Origin: Bacteroidota bacterium | GTDB lineage: Bacteria > Bacteroidota > Ignavibacteria > SZUA-365 | NCBI GenBank assembly: GCA_014860565.1 | Contig: JACZJN010000091.1 | Location: 1-52,254, forward strand | Length of the DNA: 52,254 nt | Direction of reading: 5' to 3' | In this document: positions 1 through 8,232 of the stretch, in pieces | Numbering within the stretch: position 1 is the first letter of the stretch | Layout: every line of letters starts with the position of its first letter | Position numbers and translations under genes: made by a program | The notes under the pieces: model-generated | What the model was told of the DNA's origin: nothing | What the model saw: the letters and a program-made list of their open reading frames with translations, nothing else | Database searches by the model: none

Positions 1-554
1 CCACGGAACTGATTGATGGTTCTTCCCACTTGATCCATTGTATCCCCTTGGATCAGCAGATCCAGTTCCCATGTGAATGGCTGCGGGCCTTCCTTCTGCA
101 GGTAAATGCGCAACGCGCCTCGGAACTCCGGCGGGTATTCCCCTGGGGGGGCGTTTTCTATCGCAGTGACCAGATCCATCCTTCCATCGCGGTTGAAATC
201 CGCCGAGGCGATGCCCGCGCTGCCTCCGCGCACGATATACGCTTCCTGATGGTTGAAGGGATCGCCGCCAAGAAAGATAAAAGTTGTATCCGCGCGCGAT
301 GACACGGCGAGATCGTCGTAACCATCCCCGTTGATATCCCCCAACGGCGCCGAATACCAACCGAAATACCAGATATCGGTCCGGATCACATTGTCCCAGA
401 GCTGCACATGCCAGCCCGGGTTGTTGGCGGTCTTCGCGAACTCCTGCTGCGCACGCGCGGCCGCCGGGATCAGCAGCAGCAGTAACACGAAACGCACCAG
501 CCACACTGCGGCACGCCTCCCGGGCGGCGCCTTGCTTCGAAACCGGTTCTTCAT
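1..554 (-). CDS. Secreted FG-GAP/VCBS repeat protein, N-terminal part (cut by window edge)
   Basis: The frame begins at an ATG at 554 with a GGAGG five bases upstream and runs off the left edge without a stop, so about 184 residues are visible. Residues 1-36 form a signal peptide: a basic start, then the hydrophobic run LVRFVLLLLLIPAAARA before QQ. After it come two calcium-binding loops of the FG-GAP (integrin alpha/VCBS) type, DINGDGYDDL and DFNRDGRMDL, each followed by beta-strand sequence such as TFIFLGG. FG-GAP proteins of this group are exported beta-propellers, often with a C-terminal T9SS sorting domain, but that end lies outside the window. It diverges from the acyl-CoA ligase gene. 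The exact function cannot be read. Confidence 0.85.
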   Translation of the reverse strand, partial: MKNRFRSKAPPGRRAAVWLVRFVLLLLLIPAAARAQQEFAKTANNPGWHVQLWDNVIRTDIWYFGWYSAPLGDINGDGYDDLAVSSRADTTFIFLGGDPFNHQEAYIVRGGSAGIASADFNRDGRMDLVTAIENAPPGEYPPEFRGALRIYLQKEGPQPFTWELDLLIQGDTMDQVGRTINQFR

Positions 555-794
555 GTGAACCTCCAATGATGTTGAACATATGACACAGCCCGGCATGATG
601 CCGGTGATATTCAGGTCATGATATCCGCGATCCGTTCGGGTCAGGCGCGTCCTCCTCCGGCCCCGGTTGATTGTTTCGGCAATCATAGCTGTTTCCGATG
701 GCAATGTCAAGTACTGCCGATTGCCTTTCTCCCCCGCATGGTCGTATCTTCCGATGAACCGCTCCCGCATGCCCACCAACCACGGTTTTCCACC

Positions 795-2603
795 ATGAGT
801 CTTGCAGTGACATTCGCCACCGTCCCGGAGATGTTTCTCAATCTCACGGACAAGTACATGCATGATACGCGTCCGCTCTTTCTGCGAAAGATGGACGGTG
901 CGTATCGTCCTCTTCTCTATAGTGAAATCCGCGAACAGGTCGCATGCCTGCATCACGGACTCGCGCAGCTCGGCATCGCCCGGGGCGACCGCGTGGGATT
1001 GCTGGCGGAGAACCGTCCCGAGTGGGTGGTGACCGATCAGGCGGTGCTGTTCCATGGGGCGATGGATGTTCCGATCTTTCCGTCGCAGACGGCCTCACAG
1101 ATCGAGTACATCCTCAACGACGCGGGCGTTTCGATCATGTTCGTGTCCAACCGTTTCCAGCTTGCCAAGGTGCAGAAGATCCGTAAAAACGTGAAGACGC
1201 TCAGGTATGTCATCATGATGAGCGACATCGATGATCTTCCGCCCGATGTGCTGCGCTACAGCGTGGTGCTGGAATCGGGTCGCGCGGCGCATGCCGCTCA
1301 GCCGAACGCCCTGCGTGAGGCGTCGATCAAAATCAAACCCGAAGACCTCTGCACCATTATCTATACGTCGGGTACCACGGGAAATCCGAAGGGCGTGATG
1401 CTCACGCACAACAACTTCGTATCGAATGTCACATCCTCCGCGCAGGTGCTGCCCATCAGCGATACGGATCTCCTGCTCTCGTTCCTGCCGCTTTGCCATG
1501 TGTTCGAGCGCATGGCGGGGTATTACACGGCGATGTCCTGCGGCGCCTCGACCGCCTTCGCCGAGAGTATCGAGACGGTGGCCGAAAACATGGTCGAGGT
1601 CAAGCCCACCATCGTGATCGCGGTGCCGCGTCTGTTCGAGCGGATCTACAATCGGATCGCGCGGATGGTGGAAAAGGACTCCGGGGTAAAAAAGAAGATT
1701 TTCTATTCGGCCGTAGCCACGGGACGAAAATACGTGCAGGCACAGAAACACAAGGGCGCGGGGCTGCTGCTGCGCACACAGCACGGACTGGCCGACAAGC
1801 TGGTGTTCTCCAAGCTGAAAGCACGGACAGGCGGACGCATCCGCTACTTCGTTTCCGGCGGCGCCGCTCTGCCGCGTGAACTCGGCGAGTTTTTCGAGGC
1901 GGTGGGACTGCTGATCATCGAGGGCTACGGATTGACGGAAAGTTCGCCGGTTATCGCTGCGAACCGTCTTGACAATCACCGTTTCGGTTCGGTGGGGCCA
2001 CCAATTCCCGGCGTGGAAGTGAAGATCGCCGAGGACGGGGAAATACTCACACGCGGTCCCCACGTCATGAAGGGGTATTACAACAACAAGAAGGCCACGG
2101 ACGAGGCGATCGACAGCGAGGGCTGGCTTCACACCGGCGACATCGGCACGATGGACGAGCACGGCATGCTTTACATCACCGACCGCAAGAAGCATCTCTT
2201 CGTCAGCTCCGGGGGAAAGAACATCGCACCGCAGCCGATAGAAAGTCTGTTCGCCGGAGTCGAATACATCGATCAGTTCGTCCTCATCGGCGACAAGCGC
2301 ATGTTCCTCACCGCATTGATCGTCCCCGATTTCGACGCGCTCAAGGAATACGCCGATGCCCACGGCATCCCGTACAGCGACAAGGCAGAGCTGGTGAAAA
2401 ACGCCGAAATCAACAAGTTGATCGAGAAGACCATCCAGTCCGCCCAGAAAGACCTCGCCAATTTCGAGAAAGTCCGCCGCTTCACCCTGCTCGACCAGGC
2501 ATTCTCCATCGAAAACGAGCAGATGACGCCCAGCATGAAGCTCCGCCGCAAGGCCATCGAAGAGCGCTACGGCGATCTGATCGATTCGATGTACCGGACA
2601 TGA
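795..2603 (+). CDS. Long-chain fatty acid-CoA ligase (AMP-forming)
   Basis: This is a 602-residue ANL-superfamily enzyme that activates fatty acids to acyl-CoA through an acyl-adenylate. Visible motifs are the AMP-binding P-loop YTSGTTGNPKG (about 190-200), the adenine-contact motif GYGLTESSP (about 377), YITDRKKHLF, and the hinge/A10-like GGKNIAPQPIE (about 473). GGKNIAP and the length match the long-chain (FadD15-like) subgroup better than acetyl-CoA synthetase. The frame stays open upstream to 618. The ATG at 795 is preferred because family similarity (TVPEMFLNLTDKY) begins right after it and the upstream residues look random. The gene stands alone, diverging from the FG-GAP gene and followed by a repeat-rich spacer. 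Chain-length preference cannot be read. Confidence 0.93.
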   Translation: MSLAVTFATVPEMFLNLTDKYMHDTRPLFLRKMDGAYRPLLYSEIREQVACLHHGLAQLGIARGDRVGLLAENRPEWVVTDQAVLFHGAMDVPIFPSQTASQIEYILNDAGVSIMFVSNRFQLAKVQKIRKNVKTLRYVIMMSDIDDLPPDVLRYSVVLESGRAAHAAQPNALREASIKIKPEDLCTIIYTSGTTGNPKGVMLTHNNFVSNVTSSAQVLPISDTDLLLSFLPLCHVFERMAGYYTAMSCGASTAFAESIETVAENMVEVKPTIVIAVPRLFERIYNRIARMVEKDSGVKKKIFYSAVATGRKYVQAQKHKGAGLLLRTQHGLADKLVFSKLKARTGGRIRYFVSGGAALPRELGEFFEAVGLLIIEGYGLTESSPVIAANRLDNHRFGSVGPPIPGVEVKIAEDGEILTRGPHVMKGYYNNKKATDEAIDSEGWLHTGDIGTMDEHGMLYITDRKKHLFVSSGGKNIAPQPIESLFAGVEYIDQFVLIGDKRMFLTALIVPDFDALKEYADAHGIPYSDKAELVKNAEINKLIEKTIQSAQKDLANFEKVRRFTLLDQAFSIENEQMTPSMKLRRKAIEERYGDLIDSMYRT

Positions 2604-2658
2604 GGCGCCTTCGGCGCCGCAGGAGGCAGTAAGCAGGAGGCAGGAAGCGCACGTCATC

Positions 2659-2749
2659 CCGAGTAGCGATGCCCGTAGGGCAGCGCGTATCGAGGGAGCG
2701 TGTGCCGTTCTCCCGGTGCCTCGATACGGTCGCTTCGCGACCTACTCGG
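2659..2749. repeat. Imperfect inverted repeat, REP-like, in the spacer 2604-2874
   Basis: The left arm begins CCGAGTAG (2659) and ends GTATCGAGG (2695). The right arm begins CCTCGATAC (2719) and ends CTACTCGG (2749), the reverse complement of the left. Each arm carries its own short hairpin: GCCC-gta-GGGC on the left, GGTCGC-ttc-GCGACC on the right. A further GGCGCC-ttc-GGCGCC hairpin follows the ligase stop (about 2603-2618). No gene is seen in this 271-bp spacer. It is probably a dispersed palindromic element rather than a protein gene; it may also end ligase transcription. Confidence 0.6.
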
Positions 2750-2874
2750 CATGTCGAGAGCGAAATCCTCCTTTCCTGCATCCTGCGCGCGGCAAGGCCG
2801 CGCTCTCCCGTTGGTGATCTACGGACTTTTTCCTACATTGCCTTACTTAACGGTAACAACTTTCGTTACGAGAC

Positions 2875-3231
2875 ATGATCGAAAGCTACATCCCCATATT
2901 CCTTATCATCGGCGTGGCGGCGATTTTCGGCGTCGTGTCGGCCAATATGTCGTGGCTGCTGGGTCCCCAGCGTCCCTATCGCGAGAAACAGAGCACGTAC
3001 GAGAGCGGTGTCGACCCCGTAAGCACGGCGCATTACCGCTTCTCGGTCAAGTACTACATGGTCGCGCTTTCCTTCATCATCTTCGACATCGAAGTGGTGT
3101 TCATGTATCCCTGGGCCGTGCGCTTCCGGGAACTCGGATGGCCGGGCTTTGTGGTGATGCTCGTGTTCGTCATCGTGCTGGCCGTCGGCTTCATCTATGA
3201 ATTGAAGAAAGGAGCCCTGCAATGGGATTAG
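2875..3231 (+). CDS. nuoA: NADH-quinone oxidoreductase subunit A
   Basis: This 118-residue membrane subunit of complex I helps frame the quinone channel. It has three predicted helices: about 5-27 ([18 protein letters not shown]), 62-84 and 89-111. Between the first two lies the conserved loop YESGVDP, followed by [27 protein letters not shown] with the acidic residues FDIEVVF typical of NuoA. The gene opens the nuo cluster, and its 3' end overlaps the nuoB start by 10 bases, so the two are translationally coupled. About 50 bases upstream the DNA turns AT-richer and may hold the promoter, but I see no firm consensus. Confidence 0.96.
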   Translation: MIESYIPIFLIIGVAAIFGVVSANMSWLLGPQRPYREKQSTYESGVDPVSTAHYRFSVKYYMVALSFIIFDIEVVFMYPWAVRFRELGWPGFVVMLVFVIVLAVGFIYELKKGALQWD

Positions 3232-3728
3232 AATCCGCTCTTGGTGAGGGGTATCTCACCACACAGCTCGACGCGCTCGTCGGCTGGGCGCGGAAGAATT
3301 CGCTCTGGCCTATGCCAATGGGACTTTCCTGCTGCGCCATCGAACTGATGTCCGCCGGCGATCCGCGGCATGACATTTCCCGCTTCGGCATGGAAGTCAT
3401 GCGATTCTCGCCCCGGCAGTCCGACGTCATGATCGTTGCAGGTACCGTCACATACAAGATGGCGCACGTGGTGCGCAAGATCTACGACCAGATGGCCGAA
3501 CCCCGCTGGGTGATCGCCATGGGCGCCTGCGCATCCTCGGGCGGCATGTTCCGCAGCTACTCGGTCGTGCAGGGCATCGACCAGTTCCTGCCCGTCGACG
3601 TGTTCACCGCCGGCTGTCCGCCGCGTCCCGAAAATCTATTCAACGCGCTGATCAAGCTGCAGGAGATCGTGCAGCAGTCCAGCGTGCTCGACTACCGCAA
3701 CAGCAACGAACCGATCATCGTCTCATAA
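3222..3728 (+). CDS. nuoB: NADH-quinone oxidoreductase subunit B (N2 cluster)
   Basis: This 168-residue peripheral-arm subunit carries the terminal 4Fe-4S cluster N2, which passes electrons to quinone. All four ligands are visible: the adjacent cysteines C37 and C38 in [11 protein letters not shown]103 in MGACASSGG, and C132 in AGCPPRPE. The length is normal for short bacterial NuoB. The ATG at 3222 lies inside the nuoA end. A 54-base gap separates it from nuoC. Nothing is missing or unusual. Confidence 0.97.
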   Translation: MGLESALGEGYLTTQLDALVGWARKNSLWPMPMGLSCCAIELMSAGDPRHDISRFGMEVMRFSPRQSDVMIVAGTVTYKMAHVVRKIYDQMAEPRWVIAMGACASSGGMFRSYSVVQGIDQFLPVDVFTAGCPPRPENLFNALIKLQEIVQQSSVLDYRNSNEPIIVS

Positions 3729-3782
3729 CCCGCTCCTGCCGTCCGACTTCGTGACGGCGGTGCGCATGACTGCACGAACTCC

Positions 3783-4277
3783 ATGAACAACGTATTGCAA
3801 CAGACTGTCGACTCCCTTCGCGCGCGCTTCGGCGACGCGGTGGAAGAGGTGCGCGAGTTCCGCGACGACGTGATCGTCGTTGTCGGCCGCTCCGCGATCG
3901 TCGATGTGGCCACCTGGCTGCGCGACAATGAAACCTGCCCCTTCCCGCTGTGCGAGGATGTGTTCGGCATCGATGCCTGGACGCGGAAACAGCGTTTCGA
4001 GGTGAACTACCATTTCTTCTCCCTCACATGCAAGCAGCGCATCCATCTGAAGGTGCGCGTCGAGGAGAACGATCCCTCCGTGCCGTCCATCACCGGCGTC
4101 TATCCGGGTGCGGGCTGGTACGAGCGCGAAACGTTCGACATGTACGGGATCACCTTCCCCGGGCACCGCGATCTGCGGCGTTCCTACATGCCGGAGGACT
4201 TCGAGTATCACCCGCTGCGCAAGGATTACCCTCTCATGGGCATTCCGGGCGCACTGCCGCTGCCGAAGCGAGGTTAA
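3783..4277 (+). CDS. nuoC: NADH-quinone oxidoreductase subunit C
   Basis: This 164-residue 30-kDa subunit of complex I sits in the peripheral arm beside NuoD. The family signature appears as a run around residues 107-135, GVYPGAGWYERETFDMYGITFPGH, followed by DLRRSYMPEDFEYHPLRKDYPL. Here nuoC and nuoD are separate genes, unlike the fused nuoCD of enterobacteria. Three bases separate it from nuoD, so the two are in one transcript. Confidence 0.96.
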   Translation: MNNVLQQTVDSLRARFGDAVEEVREFRDDVIVVVGRSAIVDVATWLRDNETCPFPLCEDVFGIDAWTRKQRFEVNYHFFSLTCKQRIHLKVRVEENDPSVPSITGVYPGAGWYERETFDMYGITFPGHRDLRRSYMPEDFEYHPLRKDYPLMGIPGALPLPKRG

Positions 4278-4280
4278 CCT

Positions 4281-5585
4281 ATGAGCGACAAGACGAAAAG
4301 CACACAAGATTATTTCGACGCCCCCATTCTCACCGATCAACTGCCGCCAAAGGAAAAGCGCACCAAGCTGCTGCAGGCGCTGCTCGACATGGATCCCGAT
4401 CTGTCGTTCGACGATCCGCTCGAAAATGACATGATCCTCAACATGGGTCCGTCGCACCCGGCGACCCACGGCGTGCTGCGCATCCTCCTCCGCCTCGACG
4501 GTGAAACCATCGTCAGCGCAATGCCCGAACTGGGCTATCTGCACCGCGGATACGAGAAGATCGCGGAGAACGAAACCTACCACGAATTCATCACGCACAC
4601 CGACCGCCTCGACTACTTGCAGCCGGTGCACAACAACGTCGGCTACATCCTCGCGGTGGAAAAACTGCTCGGCATCGAAGCGCCGCCGCGCGCGCAGTAC
4701 ATCCGCACGCTGCTGGCGGAACTCGCGCGCATTTCCTCGCATCTCGTCGGTTTCGGCGTCATGGCAATGGATGTCGGCGCGATGACCCTGCTGCTCTGGT
4801 GCTTCCGCGAGCGCGAGAAAATCCATGACATCTTCGACCTGGTTGTTGGCGCGCGCTTCACGACCAGCTTCACGCGCATCGGCGGCATCGCGCAGGACAT
4901 CACCGACGAAGGACTCGCGGCCATCCGCGCCTTCACCGACCAGTTCCTCGCACGCCTCGACGAAGGCGAGCGTCTGCTCAACCGCAACCGCATTTTCTTC
5001 GATCGCTGCCGCAACGTGGGCGTGATTTCTGCGGAGGATGCGCTGGCTATCGGACTCACAGGTCCGAATCTTCGCGGCTCCGGCATTCCGCTCGATCTGC
5101 GCCGCGACAACCCGTATCTCATCTACGATCAGCTCGATTTCGACGTGATCACCGAGAACGAGGGCGATTCGCTCGCGCGGTATTTCGTGCGGCTGCGCGA
5201 AATGAAGGAAAGCGTGAAGATGGTGTACCAGTGCCTGGAGAAGTTGCCCGTGGGACCCGTGCACGCGCATGAGCCGAAGAAAGTGCTGCCCCGCAAGGAA
5301 CGCATCTACACGCGCATGGAAGAACTGATTCATGATTTCATGATCGTCAACCACGGCGTCAATCCGCCGTCTGGCGAAGTGTATCACGCTATCGAATCGT
5401 CGAAGGGACAACTGGGTTTCCACATCGTCAGCCGCGGCGAGGGACATCCCTGGCGGTTGAAGATCCGTTCCCCGTCATTCTGCAATCTGCAGGCGTTGCC
5501 CATGCTGTTGAAGGGACACCTGCTTTCCGATATCCTCGCCGTCCTCGGCAGCCTCGATCCCGTCATGGGCGAGGCCGATAAATAA
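4281..5585 (+). CDS. nuoD: NADH-quinone oxidoreductase subunit D (quinone site)
   Basis: This 434-residue 49-kDa subunit forms the quinone pocket together with NuoB. The conserved quinone-site loop NMGPSHPATHGVLR appears at about residues 55-68, followed by GYLHRGYEKIAE and TDRLDYL. The C-terminal part carries PPSGEVYHAIESSKGQLGF and the RSPSFCNLQALP end typical of the family. The N-terminal 50 residues (STQDYFDAPILTDQLPPKEKR and on) are a charged extension before the conserved core. NuoE follows 18 bases downstream. Confidence 0.97.
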   Translation: MSDKTKSTQDYFDAPILTDQLPPKEKRTKLLQALLDMDPDLSFDDPLENDMILNMGPSHPATHGVLRILLRLDGETIVSAMPELGYLHRGYEKIAENETYHEFITHTDRLDYLQPVHNNVGYILAVEKLLGIEAPPRAQYIRTLLAELARISSHLVGFGVMAMDVGAMTLLLWCFREREKIHDIFDLVVGARFTTSFTRIGGIAQDITDEGLAAIRAFTDQFLARLDEGERLLNRNRIFFDRCRNVGVISAEDALAIGLTGPNLRGSGIPLDLRRDNPYLIYDQLDFDVITENEGDSLARYFVRLREMKESVKMVYQCLEKLPVGPVHAHEPKKVLPRKERIYTRMEELIHDFMIVNHGVNPPSGEVYHAIESSKGQLGFHIVSRGEGHPWRLKIRSPSFCNLQALPMLLKGHLLSDILAVLGSLDPVMGEADK

Positions 5586-5603
5586 TCACCGTAACGCAAG
5601 CCG

Positions 5604-6077
5604 ATGTTTACCGAAGAAGAACTCCAGAAAGTCCAAGAGATCAGGTCCCACTACCCGACGAATCTCGCCGCGGTGATGGGCGTGCTGCACATGTACCAGG
5701 ACAAGGCCGGCATCGTCGACGAGAAGGGCGTCGCCTACGTGGCGAAGCTTATCGACGTCCCGGAAGAACATGTGCTCGGCGTGGCCACGTTTTACGAAAT
5801 GTATCATCAGCACCCGACAGGGAAGTACAAGCTGCAGGTCTGTACCAACGTCTCGTGCATGCTCTGCAATTCCGACATGGTGCTCAAGACCATCAAGGAC
5901 AGGATCGGCATCGGCATCGGCGAGATGACCGACGACGGGCTGTTCTCGGTGCACGAAGTCGAGTGTCTCGGCTCCTGCGGCACCGCCCCCGTGCTTTCGC
6001 TCAACAAACAGTATCACGAAAACCTGACTCCCGAAAAGATCAACGAACTCATCGACACGATGAAGGCGAAGGGCTGA
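5604..6077 (+). CDS. nuoE: NADH-quinone oxidoreductase subunit E (2Fe-2S N1a)
   Basis: This 157-residue 24-kDa thioredoxin-fold subunit binds cluster N1a next to NuoF. The four ligands are C80 and C85 (CTNVSC) and C121 and C125 (ECLGSCGTAP), with the expected x4 and x3 spacing. An extra Cys88 follows the first pair (CMLC) and is not a standard ligand. The N-terminal helical domain contains YPTNLAAVMGVLHMYQDK. The gene lies between nuoD and nuoF in the same direction, with 49 bases before nuoF. Confidence 0.96.
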   Translation: MFTEEELQKVQEIRSHYPTNLAAVMGVLHMYQDKAGIVDEKGVAYVAKLIDVPEEHVLGVATFYEMYHQHPTGKYKLQVCTNVSCMLCNSDMVLKTIKDRIGIGIGEMTDDGLFSVHEVECLGSCGTAPVLSLNKQYHENLTPEKINELIDTMKAKG

Positions 6078-6126
6078 GGGCCCCTCTCCACATCCGATCA
6101 GCATCCGCCGAATCAGAGTAGCAACC

Positions 6127-7416
6127 ATGATCGATTACCAGCCCGTCATTCTCCCCAATATTCCCGACCTGCACAAGATCGACGTGTACGAACAGCACGG
6201 CGGCTACGCACAGATCCGCAAGGCACTGGGCATGAAGCCCACCGACGTCATCGACATCGTCAAGGCCTCGGGCCTGCGCGGCCGCGGCGGCGCGGCGTTC
6301 CCCACCGGCCTGAAATGGTCGTTCATGCCGCAGCAGGGCGACAAGCCCAGCTACCTCTGCGTCAACGGCGACGAATCCGAACCCGGGTCGTTCAAGGACC
6401 GCCAGATCTTCGAGTTCAATCCGCACCTGATGATCGAAGGCATCCTGATCGCGGGCTACGCCCTGCGCATCAAGGCCGCCTACATCTATATTCGTGGCGA
6501 GTACGAGACCTGGGTGCGGATGGTGGAGAAAGCCGTGGCCGACGCCTACGCGAAAGGCTACGCGGGCGAGAGGATGAAAGAGACCTTCGGCACCGATTAT
6601 TCGGTCGAGATCTACGTGCATCGCGGTGCGGGTGCGTATATCTGCGGCGAGGAGAGTTCGCTGATGAACTCCATCGAGGGGAAGCGTCCCTATCCGCGCG
6701 TCAAGCCGCCGTTTCCCGCGCAGGTGGGATTGTGGGACTGTCCGACCACGATCAACAACGTCGAGACCATCGCCAACGTCCCGGTCATCCTCGAGAAGGG
6801 GGCGGACTGGTTCAAATCCATCGGCGCCGAGAAGCATCCCGGACCGATTCTCTACGGCATTTCCGGACATGTCAACAAGCCCGGCGTGTACGAGCTGCCG
6901 ACAGGCATGCTGCTTACCGAGTTGATTTTCGATGTGGCCGGCGGCGTGCCGGGCGGAAAGAAAATCAAGATGGTGATCCCGGGCGGATCGTCCATGCCCC
7001 CGCTGCGCGGCGACGCGCTCGAAGGCATCCGCATGGACGCCGACTCGCTGAAGGCCGCCGGTTCCGCCATCGGCACCGCGGGCATCATGGTGATGGACGA
7101 AGACACCGACCTCACGCGCATCCTCACGCGCATCACGCACTTCTACAAAGTCGAATCCTGCGGTCAGTGCACACCCTGCCGCGAAGGCACCGGCTGGATG
7201 CTCAAGGTACTCAACCGCATGCTCGCGGGTGAGGGCGAATCAAAGGACCTCGACCTCCTGCATTCCGTCGCCGGCAACATCGAGGGCAACACCGTCTGCG
7301 CGCTCGGCGATGCCGCCGCCTGGCCGGTGAAATTCGCCATCGAACGCTTCCGCGACGAATTCGAGGCGGAGTTGCGGCAGGAGCTTCCTCGAACCATTGT
7401 ACCAACGGTAACCTGA
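6127..7416 (+). CDS. nuoF: NADH-quinone oxidoreductase subunit F (NADH/FMN, N3)
   Basis: This 429-residue subunit oxidises NADH through FMN and passes electrons to cluster N3. Motifs in order: the FMN/NADH glycine-rich loop GLRGRGGAAFPTGLKWSF, NGDESEPGSFKDR, GAGAYICGEESSLMNSIEG, then the N3 cluster ligands C345, C348 and C351 (SCGQCTPCREG) and distal C391 (GNTVCALGD). It is full length. It is the last nuo gene here: nuoG-N do not follow, and a 260-bp spacer leads to an unrelated gene. The remaining subunits must be encoded elsewhere if the complex is whole. Confidence 0.97.
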   Translation: MIDYQPVILPNIPDLHKIDVYEQHGGYAQIRKALGMKPTDVIDIVKASGLRGRGGAAFPTGLKWSFMPQQGDKPSYLCVNGDESEPGSFKDRQIFEFNPHLMIEGILIAGYALRIKAAYIYIRGEYETWVRMVEKAVADAYAKGYAGERMKETFGTDYSVEIYVHRGAGAYICGEESSLMNSIEGKRPYPRVKPPFPAQVGLWDCPTTINNVETIANVPVILEKGADWFKSIGAEKHPGPILYGISGHVNKPGVYELPTGMLLTELIFDVAGGVPGGKKIKMVIPGGSSMPPLRGDALEGIRMDADSLKAAGSAIGTAGIMVMDEDTDLTRILTRITHFYKVESCGQCTPCREGTGWMLKVLNRMLAGEGESKDLDLLHSVAGNIEGNTVCALGDAAAWPVKFAIERFRDEFEAELRQELPRTIVPTVT

Positions 7417-7676
7417 ATTCCCTTCCCGGCGTTACAGGAACAAATATCGAATCCGCTTGAATGTGGGTTCGTCCTTCCCCGGTAGGTTTCAGGCAAGATG
7501 TCCGTTTTAATTTGAGCTTGACCTGAAACGTGGCGAGCGTCTCCGTTCCCATGCATACCGTGACAGTGCGATTCCCTGACCACCCCTTTCGCATGAACGC
7601 GGCGCCAGCTATATTTGCTTGCCGTCTCGGAGCAAACGGCCCGGTTAGCGGCGCGATCTTTCATCACAGATCATTC

Positions 7677-8117
7677 ATGAAAACCCTGTCTGTTGTCTTC
7701 CTCTTTTTGTTGTGCGCCGTCGCCGTGCGTGCGCAGGACGTCCCCGCCGCTGTGGAAACGGCATTCAACCAACGGTTTGCGAAAGCAGAAAGCATCGTCT
7801 GGGACGAGCTGGAAGAAGGCGAGTATACCGCGACGTTTATTCTCAAGGGTATCGAGATGAGCGCGCGCTTCGACGCGGCCGGTCAGTGGATGTCGTCGAC
7901 CTTCTACCTCGAAGACACCGACGTTCCCTCCGCCGTGCAGAAAGCCGTTGCGAAGCAGTTTCCCGAATACGACATGTACGATGTCGTACGTATCGAAAAT
8001 CCCGACGGCAAATACTACGAAATGACGCTCGAGAGCGAGGAAGATGCGCTCGTCGTGCAGGTCGGCGAGACGGGCAAGATCCTGAAGAAAGAACCCATTG
8101 CGATCGATATGGATTAG
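7677..8117 (+). CDS. Periplasmic PepSY-like (putative beta-lactamase-inhibitor-like) protein
   Basis: This 146-residue protein has a signal peptide MKTLSVVFLFLLCAVAVRAQ cut before DVPAA. The mature part shows two related segments, each starting with a short amphipathic helix (PAAVETAFNQRFAKAESIVWDE and PSAVQKAVAKQFPEYDMYDV) and followed by beta strands with EYTATF or YYEMTL. That layout matches the PF11396 PepSY-like family, common in Bacteroidota. The function is not established; such proteins are small periplasmic ligand-binding-like domains. The start at 7677 is chosen over an upstream in-frame start at 7530 because the signal peptide begins there. It is monocistronic, with a strong terminator behind it. 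Confidence 0.8.
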   Translation: MKTLSVVFLFLLCAVAVRAQDVPAAVETAFNQRFAKAESIVWDELEEGEYTATFILKGIEMSARFDAAGQWMSSTFYLEDTDVPSAVQKAVAKQFPEYDMYDVVRIENPDGKYYEMTLESEEDALVVQVGETGKILKKEPIAIDMD

Positions 8118-8141
8118 CACTCTCCTTGCACTATCAAGGAA

Positions 8142-8178
8142 AACGCCGTCCCGCGCTGTTTGCGGGACGGCGTTGTTT
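8142..8178. terminator. Bidirectional Rho-independent terminator
   Basis: A perfect 13-bp stem AACGCCGTCCCGC (8142-8154) pairs with GCGGGACGGCGTT (8162-8174) across a 7-base loop, followed by GTTTT on the plus strand and preceded by AA-rich sequence on the other. It sits between the converging PepSY-like gene and C1 peptidase gene and can serve both. Confidence 0.9.
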
Positions 8179-8232
8179 TATATCAGAGATAAAACTCCAG
8201 AATGAATCTGTCGATTCCCTTCGGGGGGCGCG

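Noticed and set aside
1095-2657. 520-codon minus-strand open frame opposite the acyl-CoA ligase
   Set aside because: The ligase motifs on the plus strand are complete; the minus product shows only the His/Asp/Arg-rich composition of an antisense frame.
3723-5447. 574-codon minus-strand open frame opposite nuoC and nuoD
   Set aside because: It is a mirror of GC-rich codon bias: nuoC and nuoD on the plus strand have full family signatures, and the minus product is rich in His, Arg and Asp with no domain.
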